From contig JAPKHT010000010.1 of NCBI GenBank assembly GCA_026646655.1, positions 11,467 to 75,466 of the forward strand: DNA of 64,000 nt, given 5' to 3'. The translations under genes were made by a program, and so were the position numbers. The notes beneath the pieces were generated by a model, which was not told where the DNA came from, did no database searches, and saw only the letters and a program-made list of their open reading frames with translations. Source of the stretch: JADLBR01 sp020847615 (GTDB lineage Bacteria > Verrucomicrobiota > Verrucomicrobiia > JADLBR01). Each line of letters begins with the position of its first letter. Positions within the stretch are counted from its first letter, which is position 1. This document shows, piece after piece, positions 35,261 to 43,602 of this stretch.

Positions 35261-36451
35261 CTATCGGCGTTTTCGCCCGAACTTGGGGCGGGTGGCGGAT
35301 TTGGGGATGGGGCGATCTTCGAGCAGGGTGGTGTAGTGGTAGGGGAAATTCTCGACCTTCTGGCGGGGAATGCGTTTGCCGACGGCGTGCTCGATGGCGT
35401 GGATGGCGCGGAGGTCGTCGGCGGTGATGATGGTGAGGGCGTCGCCCTCGGCCTCGGCGCGCCCGGTGCGGCCGATGCGGTGGATGTAGTCGTCTGGGCT
35501 TTCGGGGACGTCGAAGTTGATGACATGGGTGATGCCGGCGATATCGAGGCCGCGGGAGGCGAGGTCGGTGGCGACCATGACCTCGAATTTTCCGGACTTG
35601 AACCCGGCGAGAGCCTCGGTGCGCTCGGCCTGTGAGCGGTCGGAGTGGAGGACGGCGACGGGGTGGTTGTGGGCGATGAGGCGCTCGGAGATGCGGTCGG
35701 CGGCCATCTTGGTGCGGGTGAAGATGAGGACGCTCTCGTAGTGGAGGGCATCGAGGAGCGCGAGGAGCAGTTCGAATTTCTGGTCCATCGCGACGGGGTA
35801 GAAGGCGTGGCGGACGGTCTCGGCGGGTGAGCGGCGGAGGCCGATCTCGATGGTGGCGGGGTCGCGGAGGGTCCACGCGGCGAGGCGCTCGATCTCCGGG
35901 GGGAGGGTCGCGGTGAAGAAGAGGACCTGTTTTTTGGCGGGGCAGTAGCCGGCGATGCGGCGCACGTCGGGGAGGAAGCCCATGTCGAGCATGCGGTCGA
36001 CCTCGTCCAGGATGAGGTATTCGATGGACTTGAGGTGGAAAGTGCCCTGCTCGAGGTGATCGATGAGGCGTCCGGGCGTGGCGATGACAATGTCGGTGCC
36101 GTCGGCGAGTGCCTGGCGCTGGGGTCCGTAGCCGACGCCGCCGTGGAGCAGGCAGATGCGCAGGTCGGTGTACTTTGCGAACTGCCGGAATGCGGCATCG
36201 ACCTGGCCGGCGAGCTCGCGGGTGGGTTCGAGGATGAGGCAGCGCAGGGCGCCATGGCCACCCATCCGCGTGAGGATCGGGAGTCCGAAGGCGGCGGTCT
36301 TGCCGGTCCCTGTCTGCGCGGAACCGATGACGTCGCGCCCCTCGAGGACCAGCGGGATGGCCTGTGCCTGGATGGGGGTGGGTTCCTCGTAGCCCATTTC
36401 GCGGATGGCGCGCTGGATGGGCTCTGACAGGGACAGGGAGTCAAATGGCAT
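35261..36451 (-). CDS. DEAD-box ATP-dependent RNA helicase
   Basis: This is 396 residues from the ATG at 36451 (MPFDSLSLSEPIQRAI). Motifs are in order: Q motif GYEEPTPIQAQAIP (20-33), Walker A AQTGTGKT (45-52), PTRELA, TPGR, DEVD at 149-152 in place of DEAD, a TAT variant of motif III, and HRIGRTGR (motif VI). The C-terminus is short and basic (KFGRKRR), typical of RhlE-like helicases that unwind RNA in ribosome assembly or mRNA turnover. The DEVD variant keeps the catalytic Asp-Glu pair, so activity is expected. Confidence 0.93.
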   Translation of the reverse strand: MPFDSLSLSEPIQRAIREMGYEEPTPIQAQAIPLVLEGRDVIGSAQTGTGKTAAFGLPILTRMGGHGALRCLILEPTRELAGQVDAAFRQFAKYTDLRICLLHGGVGYGPQRQALADGTDIVIATPGRLIDHLEQGTFHLKSIEYLILDEVDRMLDMGFLPDVRRIAGYCPAKKQVLFFTATLPPEIERLAAWTLRDPATIEIGLRRSPAETVRHAFYPVAMDQKFELLLALLDALHYESVLIFTRTKMAADRISERLIAHNHPVAVLHSDRSQAERTEALAGFKSGKFEVMVATDLASRGLDIAGITHVINFDVPESPDDYIHRIGRTGRAEAEGDALTIITADDLRAIHAIEHAVGKRIPRQKVENFPYHYTTLLEDRPIPKSATRPKFGRKRR

Positions 36452-36682
36452 CGGTAAGCAATAGGGGATCTGGGGTGGGGTGCAAGGTTCTTGGTCTGGG
36501 GTTCTTGGTTCGGGGTACTGGGCGCCAGACGCTTTGGGCGCCAGCGAATTTGCGATGGCGCTTTTGCGGTGGCTGCGGGTGACCGGGCCGTCGGGAAAGC
36601 GGCGTCGCCGCTGCGCTCTGCCGCCGCAGTCCAAAACCGGCCTTCTTCTCGTTCCCTAGGGTGTGAGGCTACGTGCCGCGGG

Positions 36683-38026
36683 TCACTCTTCGACGGGGGT
36701 GACGGGGAAGATGCGGATATCGCGGACGGCGCCGGTGGTGCGCCATGTGGCGATGCCGAGGGGGCGGGAGGGCTCGACCTCGAACCGGATGCCGAGGCGG
36801 CGGTTTGTGATCTCGACATCGATGACCTGCTCGCCGTCGATCCAGGCCTCGATGGCGGACCTGGTGACGCGGAGTCGGACCTGGTACCAGCGCTTGTCCT
36901 CGAAGTTCATGGAGAGGCCCGTCTCGTTGTTGGCGGCGTCCTCGTAATCAATGCACGAGAGCCCGACGAGGGAGCCGCCCCAGCCGCCGAGCACGAGGGT
37001 GCAGGGGTTTTCGCCGACGGGGAAGGTGAAGCCGCAGAAGAAATCGGATCCCTCGAGGCGGCGGGCCTCGAAGCAGATCTCGTAGTTCATGCGGGTGACG
37101 GGGCCGCCCCAGGTGATGCCGGTCATGTCGTTGCCACGCTCCATGACGATGCTGCCGTCCTCGAGGCGCACGGCGGCCTCCTGTCCCCGGAAGTCGCCCT
37201 TGAGCCAGTGCCCCATGGATTTGCCATCGAACAGGGTGAGGCCCGCGGCGGGGAGGCTGGTGGATTCGACGGTCTCGAGCCAGTGGAGGTTGAACCGGGA
37301 AAAGGCGATGCGCTCGCCCGGCGTGGCCTCGCCGCACTCGAAGAGGCAGCCGATGGCGACGCCGGTGAGCGATGCGAGCGCGGGGTTTCGGGCGGGGCCG
37401 GACCAGAGCGGCTTTGCGATGGGCCAAGTCTTGCCCCCATCGTAGCTGAGGCGGAGTTGGAGTGATCCGGGCTGGGCGGCGGCGCACGAGAGGGTCAGCT
37501 GGCGCTTGAGGCGATCGCGTCCCGCGTAGCGGACGAGGGAGGCATCGGGGCACTTGGGGAATGGGGCGTCGCCCTGTGCGATCTCCTTGGGTGGGGCCCA
37601 GGTTTCTCCGGCATCGTCGCTGCGGGTGACCATGACGGTGCCGCCCGCGCCGGAAAACGTGAGCCAGATGCGGTCGGTGGGGCGGTCGACGATGGCGGCC
37701 GGGCCATCGATGGTGCCGGGGGCGCCTTCGTGGAGGACGCGCAGTGGGCTCCAGTTCGTCCCCGCGTCGGTGCTGCGCCTGAAGACGAGGGCGTTGGCGC
37801 CCGGGCTTTTGGCGTCGGTCTTTTGCGCCCGCGCGATTGCGACGAAGGTGCCGTTCGTCGTGCAGGCGAGCGCGGGTGATGCGAACGAGGCGTAGCCATC
37901 CGAGCCCGCGATGAAAATGAAGTTTGTGTCGGGGGCGATGATCGGGTCGCGATCGAAGTCGAAGCCGGGGCATGGGATGGCGGTCCCGAAGAGCAGCAGG
38001 GGAATGGCGGGGATCAGGGGTCGCAT
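36683..38026 (-). CDS. Secreted sialidase-like propeller with C-terminal DUF1080-like domain
   Basis: This is a 447-residue protein with a signal peptide (MRPLIPAIPLLLFGTAIPC). Residues about 20-260 hold BNR/Asp-box repeats of the sialidase fold: RSTDAGTNWSPLRV, RSDDAGETWAPPKE and LSYDGGKTWPIAKP. From about 265 it continues as LTLFDGKSMGHWLKGDF..., the entry motif of the DUF1080 (3-keto-disaccharide hydrolase) family with a concanavalin-like fold. The pairing suggests action on, or binding to, glycans outside the cytoplasm. Whether the propeller has sialidase catalytic residues was not established. The gene is transcribed away from the histidine kinase gene. Confidence 0.82.
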   Translation of the reverse strand: MRPLIPAIPLLLFGTAIPCPGFDFDRDPIIAPDTNFIFIAGSDGYASFASPALACTTNGTFVAIARAQKTDAKSPGANALVFRRSTDAGTNWSPLRVLHEGAPGTIDGPAAIVDRPTDRIWLTFSGAGGTVMVTRSDDAGETWAPPKEIAQGDAPFPKCPDASLVRYAGRDRLKRQLTLSCAAAQPGSLQLRLSYDGGKTWPIAKPLWSGPARNPALASLTGVAIGCLFECGEATPGERIAFSRFNLHWLETVESTSLPAAGLTLFDGKSMGHWLKGDFRGQEAAVRLEDGSIVMERGNDMTGITWGGPVTRMNYEICFEARRLEGSDFFCGFTFPVGENPCTLVLGGWGGSLVGLSCIDYEDAANNETGLSMNFEDKRWYQVRLRVTRSAIEAWIDGEQVIDVEITNRRLGIRFEVEPSRPLGIATWRTTGAVRDIRIFPVTPVEE

Positions 38027-38154
38027 AGGGCTAGGATAAAGGCGCATCAGGAGACGCGGTCAACTCCTGAAAATCGGCGCAAGGCATCAGGGCGCATCGA
38101 GCATTTCTGGGGTGCGCACGAACGGTCTTGCGGCCGAGGGCGAGGGGCGCCAAT

Positions 38155-39360
38155 TTGGCCCTGTTGAAAGCGGCGATACTGGACAAGGTTCTGGACCGGC
38201 TGGGCCAGTTAGGCACGGGTGAGGTGCAGGGCTATCTGGAGCGGATGGCGCGGGAGCAGGGGGTGCTCGGGGCGATATTCGACGCGATCCGGGAGGGGAT
38301 TCTGGTGATCGACGAGGGCGGGACGATCCGGTACCACAATCCTGCGGCGGCGAGCATGCTGGGGTTTGGTCCGGGCGGTGCGGTTGGGCAGGGGATCGGG
38401 CGGCACGTGCGGGGGCTGGATTGGGAGGCGCTGGTGCGGGCGGGTGCGTCGGCATCGCGGGATTTGGAGATCACGTATCCGGAGCGGCGGTACCTGAGTG
38501 TGTACGCGATCCCGCTGACGCCGGGGGAGCGGGATGGATTTGGGGCGGCGCTGGTGCTGCATGACGCGACGGCGAGCCGGCAGGCGATGGACGAGCGCGC
38601 GGAGAGCGAGCGCGCGGGTGCGGTGATGACGCTGGCCGCGAGCGTGGCGCACGAGCTGGGCAATCCGCTGAACAGTTTCGACATCCACCTGCAGCTGATG
38701 GAGAGGGAGCTGCGGAAATTGCGGGAGGGGGAGGGGGCGAGGCTGAGGGAGGCGGTGCGCGTATCGCGTCAGGAGGTGCGGCGGCTGGACGGCATCATCA
38801 AGAATTTCCTGAAAGCGATACGTCCGGCGCCGCCGGACCTGCGGCCCGCGGCGCTGAACCGGATCGTGCGCGAGGCGGTGGAGTTCCTGCGCCCGGAGAT
38901 CGAGGGGCGGGACCTGATCGTGGAGATGGACCTGGCCGACCGGTTGCCGCGGCTGATGCTGGACGCGGACCAGATCCGGCAGGCTTTCCTGAACCTGATC
39001 AAGAACGCGATGGAGGCGATGCGGACCGGAGGGATCCTGCGGATCCGGACCGAGGTGGAGGAAGATTGGGTGTCGGCGATTTTTCGGGACACGGGCGGGG
39101 GATTTGATGCGACGGCGCTGGCGCGGAGGGGCGAGGCATTTCTCTCGACCAAGCCGGAGGGGACGGGCCTCGGGTTGATGGTGGTGAGCCGCATCGTGGG
39201 CTCGCACGGGGGGCAGCTTGAGATCAAGAGCCAACCGGGCGTGGGCACCGACATGCGCGTGAGATTTCCGAAACCCGGCCCGCGGGTGAAGCTCCTGGCG
39301 GCTCCGGGAGCGGCGCGTGGAACGAGCGCCGAGCCACGAACCCCGAACCACGAACGTTGA
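38155..39360 (+). CDS. NtrB-like PAS sensor histidine kinase
   Basis: This is about 401 residues from a TTG at 38155, chosen for GAGGGG 7 bp upstream; another TTG at 38128 is in frame. A PAS domain spans about 35-140 (LGAIFDAIREGILVIDEGG...YHNPAAASMLG). The HisKA H-box AASVAHELGNPLNSF has the phospho-histidine at H166. The ATPase shows the N box NLIKNAMEAM, DTGGGFD and GTGLGLMVV. There is no membrane segment, so it is a cytoplasmic sensor. The next gene, 17 bp away, encodes the matching sigma-54 response regulator. The last ten or so residues (AEPRTPNHER) come from a short DNA repeat also found at about 36.5 kb. Confidence 0.9.
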   Translation: MALLKAAILDKVLDRLGQLGTGEVQGYLERMAREQGVLGAIFDAIREGILVIDEGGTIRYHNPAAASMLGFGPGGAVGQGIGRHVRGLDWEALVRAGASASRDLEITYPERRYLSVYAIPLTPGERDGFGAALVLHDATASRQAMDERAESERAGAVMTLAASVAHELGNPLNSFDIHLQLMERELRKLREGEGARLREAVRVSRQEVRRLDGIIKNFLKAIRPAPPDLRPAALNRIVREAVEFLRPEIEGRDLIVEMDLADRLPRLMLDADQIRQAFLNLIKNAMEAMRTGGILRIRTEVEEDWVSAIFRDTGGGFDATALARRGEAFLSTKPEGTGLGLMVVSRIVGSHGGQLEIKSQPGVGTDMRVRFPKPGPRVKLLAAPGAARGTSAEPRTPNHER

Positions 39361-39377
39361 ACTGCGAGCTGAAAACC

Positions 39378-40763
39378 ATGCGTCCGAACATACTGGTCGT
39401 GGATGACGAGAAGAACGCGCGGGAGGGGCTGCGGGCCGCGCTGGAGGACAAGTACGAGGTGTACGTCGCCGCGGACGGGGCGCAGGCGATGAACATCCTG
39501 GAGTCGGAGCGGATCGACCTGATGCTTTCGGACCTGAAGATGCCCGGGGAGGACGGGCTGCGGCTCATCGAGCGGGCGCTGGAATTGCCGCATCGTCCGG
39601 TGTGCCTGCTGATGACCGCGTACGGCAGCGTGGAGACCGCGGTCGAGGCGATGAAGAAGGGGGCGACGGATTACCTCGCCAAGCCGCTGAACTTGGACGA
39701 GGTGGAGCTGATCGTGGCGCACCACCTGAAGGCTAGGCGGCTGGAGAGCGAGAACCAGGAACTCCGGCGGAAGGTGGCGGAGCGGGAGGGGCTGGGGGAG
39801 ATCATCGGGCGGTCGCCGGCGATCGTCGAGGTGCTGGACGTGGTCAGGCAGGTGGCGCCGTCGAGGGCGACGGTGCTGATCCAGGGGGAGAGCGGCACGG
39901 GCAAGGAGCTGGTGGCGAGGGCGTTGCACAACCTGAGCCCGAGGCGGGAGGCCCCGATGGTCACGGTGCACTGCGCGGCGCTGTCGCCGCAGTTGCTGGA
40001 GAGCGAGCTATTCGGGCACGAGCGCGGCGCGTTCACGGGCGCGGTGGAGCGGAGGATCGGGCGCTTCGAGGCGGCCGACGGGGGAACGATCTTTCTGGAC
40101 GAGATCGGCGAGATTGATCCGGCGACGCAGGTCAAGGTCCTGAGGGTGCTTGGCGAGCGGAGTTTCGAGCGGGTGGGGAGCACCAAGACGATCCACGTGG
40201 ACGTGCGCCTGGTGGCTGCGACCAACAAGGATCTGAGGAGGCTCGTGGACGAGGGGAAATTCCGCGACGACCTCTTTTTCCGCCTGAACGTGGTGCCGAT
40301 CCGGATGCCGCCGCTCAGGGAGCGGCCGGAGGACATCCCGCTGCTGGTGCGGGCCTTTCTTGCGGAGTTCAACAGGGAGAATGGCGCGAACGTGCGCGGT
40401 TTCAGCCGGGAGGCGACGGAGCGGATGCTCGCGTACGGGTGGCCGGGCAATGTGCGGGAGCTGCGCACGGCGGTGGAGCATGCGGTGGTCCTGTGCCGGG
40501 GCGAGGAGGCGGGGCTTCGCGAGTTGCCGGCGGCGGTGCGGGGCGCGGGGGCGCCCGGGGAGGGGCGTGCCGCGGGCGGCGAAGAATTGAGTTGGGCAGA
40601 CTCCGAAAAGCGTCTAATCGTGAAGGCCCTCGAGCAGACCGGCGGCAACCGGGCCGAGGCGGCCCGGCGGATGGGCATGAGCAGGCGGACGCTGCACCGG
40701 AAGCTCCACCAGTATGGCCTGGTGGGCGCGGCGGGGCCGCGGCGCGACGAGGGCAGGAGCTGA
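39378..40763 (+). CDS. NtrC-family sigma-54 response regulator
   Basis: This is 461 residues from the ATG at 39378. The receiver is intact: acidic pocket VDDE at 8-11, phospho-acceptor D52 in LSDLKMPG, and K102 in LAKPL. The AAA+ domain has Walker A GESGTGKE (170-177), the sigma-54 contact loop GAFTGA (217-222) and GGTIFLDEIGEI (Walker B). A Fis-type helix-turn-helix closes the protein (GNRAEAARRMGMSRRTLHRKL). It should activate sigma-54 promoters when phosphorylated by the kinase encoded just upstream. Targets are unknown. Confidence 0.94.
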   Translation: MRPNILVVDDEKNAREGLRAALEDKYEVYVAADGAQAMNILESERIDLMLSDLKMPGEDGLRLIERALELPHRPVCLLMTAYGSVETAVEAMKKGATDYLAKPLNLDEVELIVAHHLKARRLESENQELRRKVAEREGLGEIIGRSPAIVEVLDVVRQVAPSRATVLIQGESGTGKELVARALHNLSPRREAPMVTVHCAALSPQLLESELFGHERGAFTGAVERRIGRFEAADGGTIFLDEIGEIDPATQVKVLRVLGERSFERVGSTKTIHVDVRLVAATNKDLRRLVDEGKFRDDLFFRLNVVPIRMPPLRERPEDIPLLVRAFLAEFNRENGANVRGFSREATERMLAYGWPGNVRELRTAVEHAVVLCRGEEAGLRELPAAVRGAGAPGEGRAAGGEELSWADSEKRLIVKALEQTGGNRAEAARRMGMSRRTLHRKLHQYGLVGAAGPRRDEGRS

Positions 40764-40767
40764 CAGG

Positions 40768-42576
40768 ATGGCTGTACAGGATGCGATATTCTCGCTTGAG
40801 GCGGGGCGCGGCAAACGCGTGATGCAATGGGTTTCGGTGGGCATTGTCATCATGGCGCTGGTCCTCGTGCACATGGCGAGCCAGTTTCGCGGTCTGCGGC
40901 ACGAGCGCGCGATGGATCAGGCGCAGCTGGCGAGGAACATCGCGCGCGGCGATGGGTTCGTGACCTCCGTGCTGCGCCCGCTGGAGCTGTCCGAGAAGCT
41001 GAAGCGGGAGAATGGGGGGGTGCTGCGGGTGGCCGCGGTGGCGCCGGGCAAGATGGAGGAGACGCGGCAGGCGCCGCTCTATCCGCTGGCGCTGGCCGGC
41101 GTGTTCAAGCTGACATTTCAGAGTTTCGACTACAGCCTGGGGGCGGCCGAGGGGGGAGGCGGGGTGCAGCACTATTTTCCGGAGCGGGTGATCGCGGGGT
41201 TTGGGTTGCTTTGCCTGCTTGGGGCGGCGGGATTCTTGTACGCGGTGGGGTGCTCGATGTTCGATAGGAAGGCGGCGATCCTGGCGGTGCTGTTCTTTCT
41301 GGGCGCGGATTCGGTCTGGCAGCTTGCGCTGGGTGGGCTGGACGCGTGCTTCATGATGCTGCTGCTGGGGGCATCGGTCTGGGCGTGGCACCGCGCGCTG
41401 CTGCTGGAAGAGGAGGCGGCGGGCGAGGGGGCGCTGGGCTGGGTGGCGCTGGGCGCGGGCCTCCAGTCGCTGATGGTGCTGGGCCGCTATGGCTGGTGGT
41501 GGGTGGTTCTGCCCACGGGGCTGCTGGCGTTCCTATTTTTCCGGAATCGGGGCGCGGCGCTCGGCGTGGTGATCGCGGTGTGGCTCGCGGTGCCGGCGGC
41601 ATGGTTCCTGCGCAACATGATGGTGGCGGGCAATCCGCTGGGCACGGCGATCTGGGTGCCGCTCGAGGGCACGGACCTGTTCCCGGGGGACACGCTGTGG
41701 AATTTCTTCAGGCCGGACGCCGGCAGGGCCACGCTGAAGAAGTTCGTGGGTCGGGTGCTGACCAATTCGCGGGGCTGGCTGGAGGCGTATCCGGTCGCGA
41801 GCGGGAGCCTGGTGGGGGCGTGTTTCTTCCTGGTGGCGCTGATGCACCGGTTCCGGCGGGTGCGGGCGGAGGGGCTGAAGTGGTGGGGGGTGCTGGCGTC
41901 GGCGGCGGCGGTGATGGGTGGTTCGCTCGGGTACGTGGCGGGGTTCACGGCGGAGGACCCGGCCAACATGCTGGTGGTGTTCGCGCCGGTGTATGCGCTC
42001 TACGGGGCGGCGATGCTGCTCGTGGTCGTCGACCGCGCGCAACTCGAGATCGTGGAGCTGAGGCGGGGGCTTCTGGCATTCGCGGTGTGCCTCAACGCGG
42101 CGCCGCTGGTGCTGCGGATCTTGCCGCCGCAGGAGCCCCCGGTCTGCTGGCCCCCGTACCTCGGACAGGTGATCAGGCTGGCCGGCGGTTTCTTCGAGAA
42201 GGGCGAGGTGGTGGCCACCGACATGCCTGAGGCGCTGGCGTGGTACGCGGACCGGCGGGCGCTGGCGTTGCCGCGCGGGGTGAAAGATTTCAACGAGATC
42301 AACGACTTCGTGCTCTCGGGCGCCACGAAGGGGCTGCTGTTCTCGCCGGAGACCCTGGACGGGAGGCTCTTCACCGAGGTGCTGAGCGGGCGCGGGCGGG
42401 AGTGGGCGGCGATGTTCCTGCAGCGGCGGGTGCCGGAGCTGTTCCCGCTGACGGCCATGACGGCGCTGCCGCCGCGGCTGGGCGACATGTTTGGCTACCT
42501 GCTTTTTGCCGACAGGGCGCGGTGGCAGAAGGCGGAGCCGGCACCGCCCCAAGAGGGCGCGCCGGCGGTGCAGTGA
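40768..42576 (+). CDS. Polytopic membrane protein, glycosyltransferase (PMT/ArnT)-like
   Basis: This is 602 residues from the ATG at 40768, just after the regulator's stop and with GGAG upstream. An N-terminal membrane helix (VSVGIVIMALVLVHMASQF) leads into DQAQLARNIARGDGFVT, the arrangement seen in GT39/ArnT-like lipid-dependent glycosyltransferases, where an acidic residue follows the first helix. About ten more hydrophobic segments follow to residue ~470, then a soluble C-terminal part. The match to the family is by topology and this one motif, so 'membrane protein' is the safe call. It lies between the two-component genes and prs. Confidence 0.68.
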   Translation: MAVQDAIFSLEAGRGKRVMQWVSVGIVIMALVLVHMASQFRGLRHERAMDQAQLARNIARGDGFVTSVLRPLELSEKLKRENGGVLRVAAVAPGKMEETRQAPLYPLALAGVFKLTFQSFDYSLGAAEGGGGVQHYFPERVIAGFGLLCLLGAAGFLYAVGCSMFDRKAAILAVLFFLGADSVWQLALGGLDACFMMLLLGASVWAWHRALLLEEEAAGEGALGWVALGAGLQSLMVLGRYGWWWVVLPTGLLAFLFFRNRGAALGVVIAVWLAVPAAWFLRNMMVAGNPLGTAIWVPLEGTDLFPGDTLWNFFRPDAGRATLKKFVGRVLTNSRGWLEAYPVASGSLVGACFFLVALMHRFRRVRAEGLKWWGVLASAAAVMGGSLGYVAGFTAEDPANMLVVFAPVYALYGAAMLLVVVDRAQLEIVELRRGLLAFAVCLNAAPLVLRILPPQEPPVCWPPYLGQVIRLAGGFFEKGEVVATDMPEALAWYADRRALALPRGVKDFNEINDFVLSGATKGLLFSPETLDGRLFTEVLSGRGREWAAMFLQRRVPELFPLTAMTALPPRLGDMFGYLLFADRARWQKAEPAPPQEGAPAVQ

Positions 42577-42602
42577 GCGGCGCGGAGGGAGGCGTTCTGG
42601 CG

Positions 42603-43568
42603 ATGAGCGAGGGCATGGCGGACTTGAGGATATTTGGTGGCACGGCCCACCCGCAGCTTTCGGAGCGCATCGCGCGCGCGGTGGGCACGCCGCTCGGCGA
42701 CCTGACGGTGACGTCGTTTCCGGACGGCGAGACCTTCGTCAAGATCAACGAGAACATCCGCGGGAGGGACGTGTTCATCGTGCAGCCGACCTGTCCGCCG
42801 ACCAACCAGAACCTGATGGAGTTGCTCATCATCATCGACGCGGCGAGGCGGGCGAGCGCGGCGAGGATCACGGCGGTGCTGCCGTTCTACGGCTACGCGA
42901 GGCAGGACCGCAAGGATCAGCCGCGGGTGCCGATCACCGCGAAGCTGGTGGCGAACCTGCTGGTCGCGGCGGGCACCAACCGGGTGCTGACGCTGGATCT
43001 GCACGCGCAGCAGATCCAGGGTTTTTTCGACATCCCGGTGGATCACCTCTACGCGCTGCCGGTTTTCTTCGAGCACCTCAAGCGGCGCCAGCTGGACAAT
43101 CTGGTGGTGGTGAGCCCGGACATGGGTGCGCTGAAGATGGCGTCGGCGTACGCGCAGGCGCTCGGGGCGGACGTGGCGATCGTGGGCAAGCGGCGCAAGT
43201 CGGCGACGGAGGTGGAGCACGGCCACCTGATCGGCGACGTGCAGGGGCGGAACGTGCTGATGATGGACGACATCACGGAGACCGCGGGGACCATCTGCAG
43301 CGCGGCGCGCGTGCTGAAGGATCACGGGGCGCGGCAGATCCTGGCGGGCGTCTCGCACGCGCTGCTGAACCGGACGGCCCAGGAGCGGCTGCGGGAGTCG
43401 TGCATCGACGAGCTGATCACGACCAACAGCACGCCGCAGAAAGAGTCGGGGGATTTCAGGCTGACGGTGCTTTGCGTGGCCGACCTCTTGGCCGAGGCGA
43501 TCAAGCGCATTCACTGCGGCGAGTCGGTGACATCGCTCTTCCGGATCGGCGGGGCGACGGGCACGTGA
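42603..43568 (+). CDS. prs: Ribose-phosphate pyrophosphokinase (PRPP synthase)
   Basis: This is 321 residues from the ATG at 42603, with GGGAGG about 11 bp upstream; an ATG at 42615 is an alternative. The family pattern is complete: SFPDGETFVKINENIRG, the flexible loop YGYARQDRKDQPR, DLHAQQIQGFFDIPVDHLYA (metal/ATP site), and the PRPP loop MMDDITETAGT. The enzyme makes PRPP from ribose 5-phosphate and ATP for purine, pyrimidine, histidine and NAD synthesis. It is cytoplasmic and probably hexameric. It follows the polytopic membrane protein by 26 bp. Confidence 0.96.
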   Translation: MSEGMADLRIFGGTAHPQLSERIARAVGTPLGDLTVTSFPDGETFVKINENIRGRDVFIVQPTCPPTNQNLMELLIIIDAARRASAARITAVLPFYGYARQDRKDQPRVPITAKLVANLLVAAGTNRVLTLDLHAQQIQGFFDIPVDHLYALPVFFEHLKRRQLDNLVVVSPDMGALKMASAYAQALGADVAIVGKRRKSATEVEHGHLIGDVQGRNVLMMDDITETAGTICSAARVLKDHGARQILAGVSHALLNRTAQERLRESCIDELITTNSTPQKESGDFRLTVLCVADLLAEAIKRIHCGESVTSLFRIGGATGT

Positions 43569-43602
43569 TCGCGGTGCCGGGGCGAGGGCGGGAGATCCTG
43601 GG

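Noticed and set aside
38087..39351. Long reverse-strand open frames over the histidine kinase
   Set aside because: They are His/Arg/Pro-rich shadows of a gene with PAS, HisKA and ATPase motifs.
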